64,000 nt of DNA from Saccopteryx bilineata (lineage: Eukaryota; Chordata; Mammalia; Chiroptera; Emballonuridae). Shown here piece by piece: positions 58,815 through 64,000 of this stretch. The stretch lies in assembly GCF_036850765.1 (NCBI RefSeq), contig NC_089493.1, forward strand, positions 16,369,632-16,433,631, read 5' to 3'. Both the position numbers and the translations under genes were made by a program. Positions within the stretch are counted from its first letter, which is position 1. Every line of letters begins with the position of its first letter. The notes beneath the pieces are model-generated. The model saw nothing but the letters and a program-made list of their open reading frames with translations. It ran no database searches and was not told where the DNA came from.

Positions 58815-59445
58815 GGAGAGCAGAAATGCGAAAATGGTGCATTCCCCTTTAAAAAAACAATTTGATAGTTCCTCAAAAACCAAACATAAAGTTTCTATGT
58901 GGCCTAGCAGTTCCGCACTTAGGTATACATACAGAAGAAATCAAAACGTGTCCACACAAAAATGGAGGTTCATAGCAGTACTATTCTTATTAGCCAAAAA
59001 GTAGAAACAATCTGAGTGCCCAAAGACTGAGAAAAGGGTAAACAAAAGGTGGCGTATCCATTCAACCAACTGTTATTCAACAATAAAAAGGAATAAAACA
59101 GTCATACATGTTACGACATGGATGGCCCACAGAAACATAATGCCAAAGTGAAAGATGCCAAAAGGATATATATTGTTTGATTCCATTTATAAGAAATATC
59201 CAGGACAGGCAAATATGTAGAGACAGAAAGTAAACTGTTGGTTGTCTAGGGCTGAGTTGGGGACGGAGGACTGCTAATGGATACAGTGTCTTTCTGCAGG
59301 TGATGAAAATATCTGTATTCTTTACTTAGGGTGTAGTGCTGGTTCTGTCACTCTATGAATGTACTAAAACCCACACAGTACTCTCTAAATAGATGAAATT
59401 TTATGGTATGTAGATTACATCTCAATTTAACTTTTTTTTTAAATA
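58815..59445 (+). mobile_element. Old L1 3' end (L1MB-like)
   Basis: 'AGTTCCTCAAAAACCAAACATAAAG', 'CAGTTCCGCACTTAGGTATACATAC', 'GATGGATACAGTGTCTTTCTG' and the terminal 'GTAGATTACATCTCAATTTAAC' are standard for the 3' ends of older L1 subfamilies. No ORF. Confidence 0.75.
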
Positions 59446-62200
59446 ATATGAATAGCACAATGCAAACAGCAGTTGTGACATTGGTAGCATCAGATGCTTC
59501 CTTTGTTTTATCTGTTCTTCTGAAATAAGCTTCACAGAAAATGGCTCTTAAGAAGTCATATATTCATTCCATTTCTCTAATTAACTCTTGCTTTAACCTT
59601 CATAAGGCGCATCATTTCACTCCAGCCACTGCTTCTTTCAAATGTCCCCCATCAGGAAATTTCAGGATTTCATTATGGAGAAGCAGAAATAAATATCAGA
59701 AAGTGCTCCTGTATTTCATAGTACGCTTACTGCATAAACTGACATCTGTTCAAGGATTAGCAAGCTCTGGGGTAAAGGCTATTTCTTTCCATTCAGAACA
59801 TGACAGATTGTATCCGAAGGCTTATTCCAATGCCGTCTTTTGAGGGATTATGTTTTACTACTATCAGATAATAGAGTTTCTTTTCTGTTTCTTTCCTTCT
59901 GATCCCAATTTCCTCTGAGTTTTATTGCTGACCAACAGCAGTCTCTATAGTTTTAAAACTAGTATACAATGAGTCAGCAGAGCTTTGTGTCCTTGTTACA
60001 GAGCCTTCCAGGAAATTCTTTTTTTCTGAGGTTTTTTATTGACCTAGGTCTGTCTTTCAGAATAACAATAAAATAAAGTTGAGTGTAGGGCCATAAGTTT
60101 TGAAGACACAGACACAGAAACCTTCAGATGTTTCTTCCTAGATTTTGGAAACAAAATTGAACATGGGAGGAAATGATTGTAATCTTCTGGGGGCACAACT
60201 AATAAAATAACTTCTTACTAAAGGAGCATAGAAGCTGACCCTTGAGCAAAACAGGAGGACCCGTAATGTTTGGAAATATCTCTTCTCTTTTTCTTTCAAA
60301 TATTTTTTTTAGTGTTAGCTGTCATTTAAACTGTGTAAAATCCAGCTGCCTGAATTTTCACTCATCACTATCAGACTTGCAATAGCTAACTGACATCCAC
60401 AGTAAAAGTAAAAGTAGATCGAGCTTACTTTTTAATGGACATTCCTCTTAGATTTTCACAAATAGTTTTGGCCTGTGTAAGGAAAAAGAAGCCAAAGTAT
60501 AGCATCAACTGCTCAGAAATAAAGAACATTTGCCTACGTCCCTATTCTATAGGTTTATTCCATTTGGGAAGGGGGTTAGAAATTAACAACTTAAAAGTTA
60601 TTAGTTCATTAAACACAAGGCAAAATTGTTCTTAATTGTATTAAAATATTCACAGGCATAGTATTGCATAGTTCTGTTTCTTGATATTTTCTTTTTTCTT
60701 CATCCCTTCCTTCCCGCTACAGGATCTTGCATCCGAACTACTGTTGTGTGACTTGTAGAACTTCTCTGTTGGAGAAGTACTATCTTGGGTCTCATTAATG
60801 CCAGGGTTGTCCATGTGACTTGCTTTGGCCAATGCAATAGATAAAGAGTAACATATGCAAAAACCTTATGAGCTATCTTATGGTTCTGACATTTCTCTCT
60901 AATTCAGGAACCATTAAGTACAATGGACTACGTTGTTATTTCTATGGAGGAGAACCAGCACCTAAAAATGGATCCTTTATTCTCAGGATGGAAAAGTCCT
61001 TCAAACATCTCCACGACAGAATTTTAGAATGCTTTGGAACCGAAGCTATGATATGCCTCCCATTATTCAGCTTTCGAAATAGGAGTGTTATTTATACTTG
61101 TTCTGCCTTTTATCTAACATTCTACATTGAGTCAATTTTGGGGGTGAGAACGGGTAAGTTTTCTTTATGGCTTATCAATTTTTTTCACTAACAGGATCCT
61201 TATCTGCATTTGATGTAGAAACTAGCACAGATTCTGAACTTCAACCCTAATGCTATGATTGGGTGAGGGCTTTTGGACATATTCCTTTCAAAATAAATGA
61301 GTGTATTTTATGTCCAAAAGAAATTTTTGTGACCAAAAGTGTGTTTGATTGTATTATTTTTATTATTTTTCAATCATTTTCTACAATTCTCATGGGAGGA
61401 TAATTAATATATCCTTACCAAACACCATGCAAAATACAACATCTCTGTAAGATGGCTATATTTCCACACTGCTGACCTCTTTCTTAGCAATAAAATTTGG
61501 TCAACACATATAAGTGGAAGTGATAGGAAGTGACATACATAAGCAGGACTTTAAAAAATGTAAGATTACATTAGTTTGTTTGTGTTTCTGTATCTCTCTC
61601 TCTCTGGATTCATCTTCACTCTTGCACAAGAATGGCGTGTTCAGATAGAAATTGCATCCTCAGCATCAGTATCTAAGTTAAGACAATAGCAATTCAAGTT
61701 ACATGAACATGAAAAACATGTTACAGCATTGATCCATAAATATTAATATTTATGTTGTAAGTCACTAAAATTCGGAGATTGTTTTGTATTGCAGAATCAC
61801 CCACAGAGAGCTGATTGGTTTATCTATAAATATTAAATATAAAATGAAACTCATGTGATAAAAGACCTATAAGTTAAATTTTGGTTAAAAACCCCATGCC
61901 ATAGAAAGAGATTGTTTCTCTAGTTAAGTTTATTTGTAATGAAGAATTGAGAACAAACTATTGACATCGGTCATCCCTCTGCTTCCCCAAAGAGAACTGC
62001 ACAGAAAAACTCAGAGCGTACAGAAGAAAAACCTTCTACTCAGCATTTGTTTCCTTCCACTTTGCTTTCTTATTGGAGCTGGGAAATAAGCAAACAAGGA
62101 AAATACATCTCCTCCTCCCAATTTTGTAAGACCCGGCCTCTAAATTATCCAGTACTGGAATCATTTGCATGTCCATAGGCTGTTCTAGATAAACTTACTC
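59446..62200. other. Noncoding stretch
   Basis: About 2.7 kb with no identifiable element or exon. A 107-codon open frame at 60868-61191 (plus) has no recognisable motif and is probably chance. A repeat-like 'GACTTGCTTTGGCCAATGCAATAG' at about 60818-60841 hints at an old interspersed repeat that I cannot name. Confidence 0.45.
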
Positions 62201-62215
62201 CACCCCAGTTCTCTA

Positions 62216-62325
62216 GTCTCTCTCTTCTTTTTCTCCCACTCTCTCTCTCTCTCTCTTTGTCTCTTTCTCTCTCTCTATCACACACACACATACACACATA
62301 CAAACATGCACACACACACACACAA
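62216..62325. repeat. CT then CA compound microsatellite
   Basis: A CTCTCT tract passes directly into CACACA units. The overlap of the two is typical of SINE-tail or composite microsatellites. Confidence 0.85.
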
Positions 62326-62559
62326 CTTAAAAAGAGAGAATATATACATGAAAGCTATATGCATACCCAAATACATTTACAAGTTCTTTTTCATTGACAT
62401 ACTATTATTCTAAAACTGTTTTTTTCACTTAATTTATCATAAACATTTAATTTTTTTTAAATTTGTCCTAATGAAGATTTGTTAATAAAATAGAAATATA
62501 ACATTATACTGTTCAACAAAAACACAGAACATCAAACTTCATTTTGACCTCAATTTAGA

Positions 62560-62978
62560 TGCTATAGTTTGAATTGTATCCCTTTCAACATTGTATGTGG
62601 AAATCCTAACTGCCAGGACCTCAGAATGTGACCTTATTTGGAGATAGGGTGTTTACAGAGATAATCAAGTTAAAGTAAGTTTGCTGGAGTGGACTCCAAT
62701 CTAATATGACTGGTGCCCTTATAGAAATGGGAAATTTAGAAACAAAGATATAGACAGAAGGAATATAAGATAGAAACAGGGAGAGAACACATCTACAAGC
62801 CAAGGAAAGGGGCCAGGCACAGATCACTTACTTCCTCACTGCCCTCAGAAGAAACGAACTTTGCTAGCATCTTGATCTTGAACTTTTGGCCTCCGGAACT
62901 GCAAAACACTACATTTCTATTGTTTGAGCCATCTATTTGTAGTACATTTTTAAATGACAGTCCCAGTGAGCTAATACA
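62560..62978 (+). mobile_element. MLT1 solo LTR (ERVL-MaLR)
   Basis: Starts TGCTATAGTTTGAATTGTATCC and ends GAGCTAATACA, with the LTR phrases 'AGAATGTGACCTTATTTGGAGATAGGG', 'CTAATATGACTGGTGCCCTTATAG' and 'TCTTGAACTTTTGGCCTCCGGAACTG' in MLT1 order. Length 419 bp. No partner LTR or internal region in the window, so a solo LTR. Confidence 0.88.
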
Positions 62979-64000
62979 TAAGAAATAAATTATAAAAAAA
63001 ATAGACCAAAATATCAAAGTAGTTTAACACCACAAGGTTTATGTGATTGTCTACTTCTATGTAATTTTCTATAATCCCTAAAATTTCTCTAATAAGAACA
63101 TATGATTTTCATAAAAGGCAGTATTTTTCAAATGTCAAATATATAAAGCCTAAACCTTGAAAGTTTTCTGGGCTTGGCAAGACACGTCAGTCACGAGGGC
63201 AAGACATTTTATTTAGAAATGTACAGCTAAAACAGAATCTTCAAATCTCACAGGCCCAGCTTCATAGAAAAATCACTCCTTGCCGACTCAGTTATTTTTC
63301 ATATTACTCTTCTGATAAAATATAGGAAGGAAGGGATTTTAAGTCTAACCTGAGGATAATCATTTTGTGGTTATCAGATGTAGAAAAAGAAAGAGTAAAT
63401 TTTGTAATGATTTTTTAGTTCTTTGACCAGATCCCTCCCATGATGACCAGAACCAGGAGATGAGCTCGAGGAATGTGATTAAATCCAAGGTGAGAACAGC
63501 AGGGCAGCCACGTCACTGCACAACCTTCTCCTTTGTCTGGAGCTAAGGCTCATGCAGTTCTTGGAATGTAGGTTCTTCTAGGCCTCAGGGAAGTCCAGTG
63601 GTGTCTTGAGCAGCTGCACTGAGGTGCACGCCATTGTGGTTACAACAGTGCCAGGAAAAGAATATCAGAGAGTTTGAGGGACACATCCACAAACTTCTGA
63701 AGGAAAAAGAGCTTTTCTTCTCCAGCCCTAAACTATATTTTGAAATTCTTTCAGTATACAATTCAGATGCCTTTTCTTGAGTGTGTGTGTGTGTTTGTGA
63801 ATGTGTACGCTTGTGAGGTCACTGTATGGTGGTCACTCTGATGTCGCAAGTATATCAGATAATTCTGTCTTCAAAAGGCATCATGTCTTTCTCAGTGCAG
63901 GTGTTTGTCCATGCTCTTTTACTATGTGGAACACCTCCCACCCACTCCGAGAAGTTAGTTAACTTCCAATCTTTTCAAATGTGTATCAGGAGTTCCCCTC
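62979..64000. other. Noncoding stretch to window end
   Basis: No gene or recognisable element apart from a short GT run at 63781-63795. Confidence 0.45.

Noticed and set aside
60868..61191. 107-codon open frame as a possible host exon
   Set aside because: No recognisable motif or domain, no clear splice-site pair, and isolated in noncoding DNA.

Overview
This is mammalian nuclear DNA, probably from a bat of the rhinolophoid group (horseshoe or leaf-nosed bats and relatives). The main clue is a set of tRNA-derived SINEs of about 340-370 bp that begin like 'GGCCCTGGCCGGTTGGCTC' and end in a CAGCTTCAGAAAAAT-type 3' region, together with a second SINE family that begins 'GCCTGACCAGG' and carries the phrase 'CTTCTCATCTCTCTCC'. 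I recognise these as rhinolophoid-type repeats and not the Ves SINE of vesper bats, but this is recall and was not searched. The background is AT-rich, with microsatellites and ancient mammalian repeats (L2, MIR, MER20, MLT1). I found no convincing host exon, so the window looks like intergenic or deep intronic DNA.

Layout. 1-8 kb: unique AT-rich DNA with SINEs, one MER20 and simple repeats. 8.3-10.5 kb: an old, rearranged L1 with a mariner-type MITE inside it. 13-15.4 kb: an L2 piece, a SINE and an L1 3' end. 17-18.4 kb: a probable ancient L1/HAL1 remnant. 18.66-20.63 kb: a Helitron that carries only the helicase half of its protein. 20.6-31.3 kb: many SINEs, a Tigger-like fragment and an L2 of about 2 kb split by an L1 and a SINE. 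31.3-40.2 kb: a quiet stretch with few recognisable elements.

40.19-52.68 kb is the centrepiece: an endogenous gammaretrovirus-like provirus (ERV1 class) on the minus strand. It has two LTRs of about 355 bp, a 5-bp target duplication, a tRNA-Phe-like primer-binding site and broken gag, pro and pol, with essentially no env. A full-length minus-strand L1 (45.35-51.34 kb) sits inside its gag. Both L1 ORFs (297 and 1264 codons) are open, but the endonuclease has Asn where human L1 has the catalytic Asp205.

52.7-64 kb: more SINEs, a pogo/Tigger-like element with an internal tandem array of about 21-bp units, L1 3' ends and an MLT1 solo LTR. The genes here are parasite genes, and their relationships are those of nesting and relative age, not of a shared pathway.
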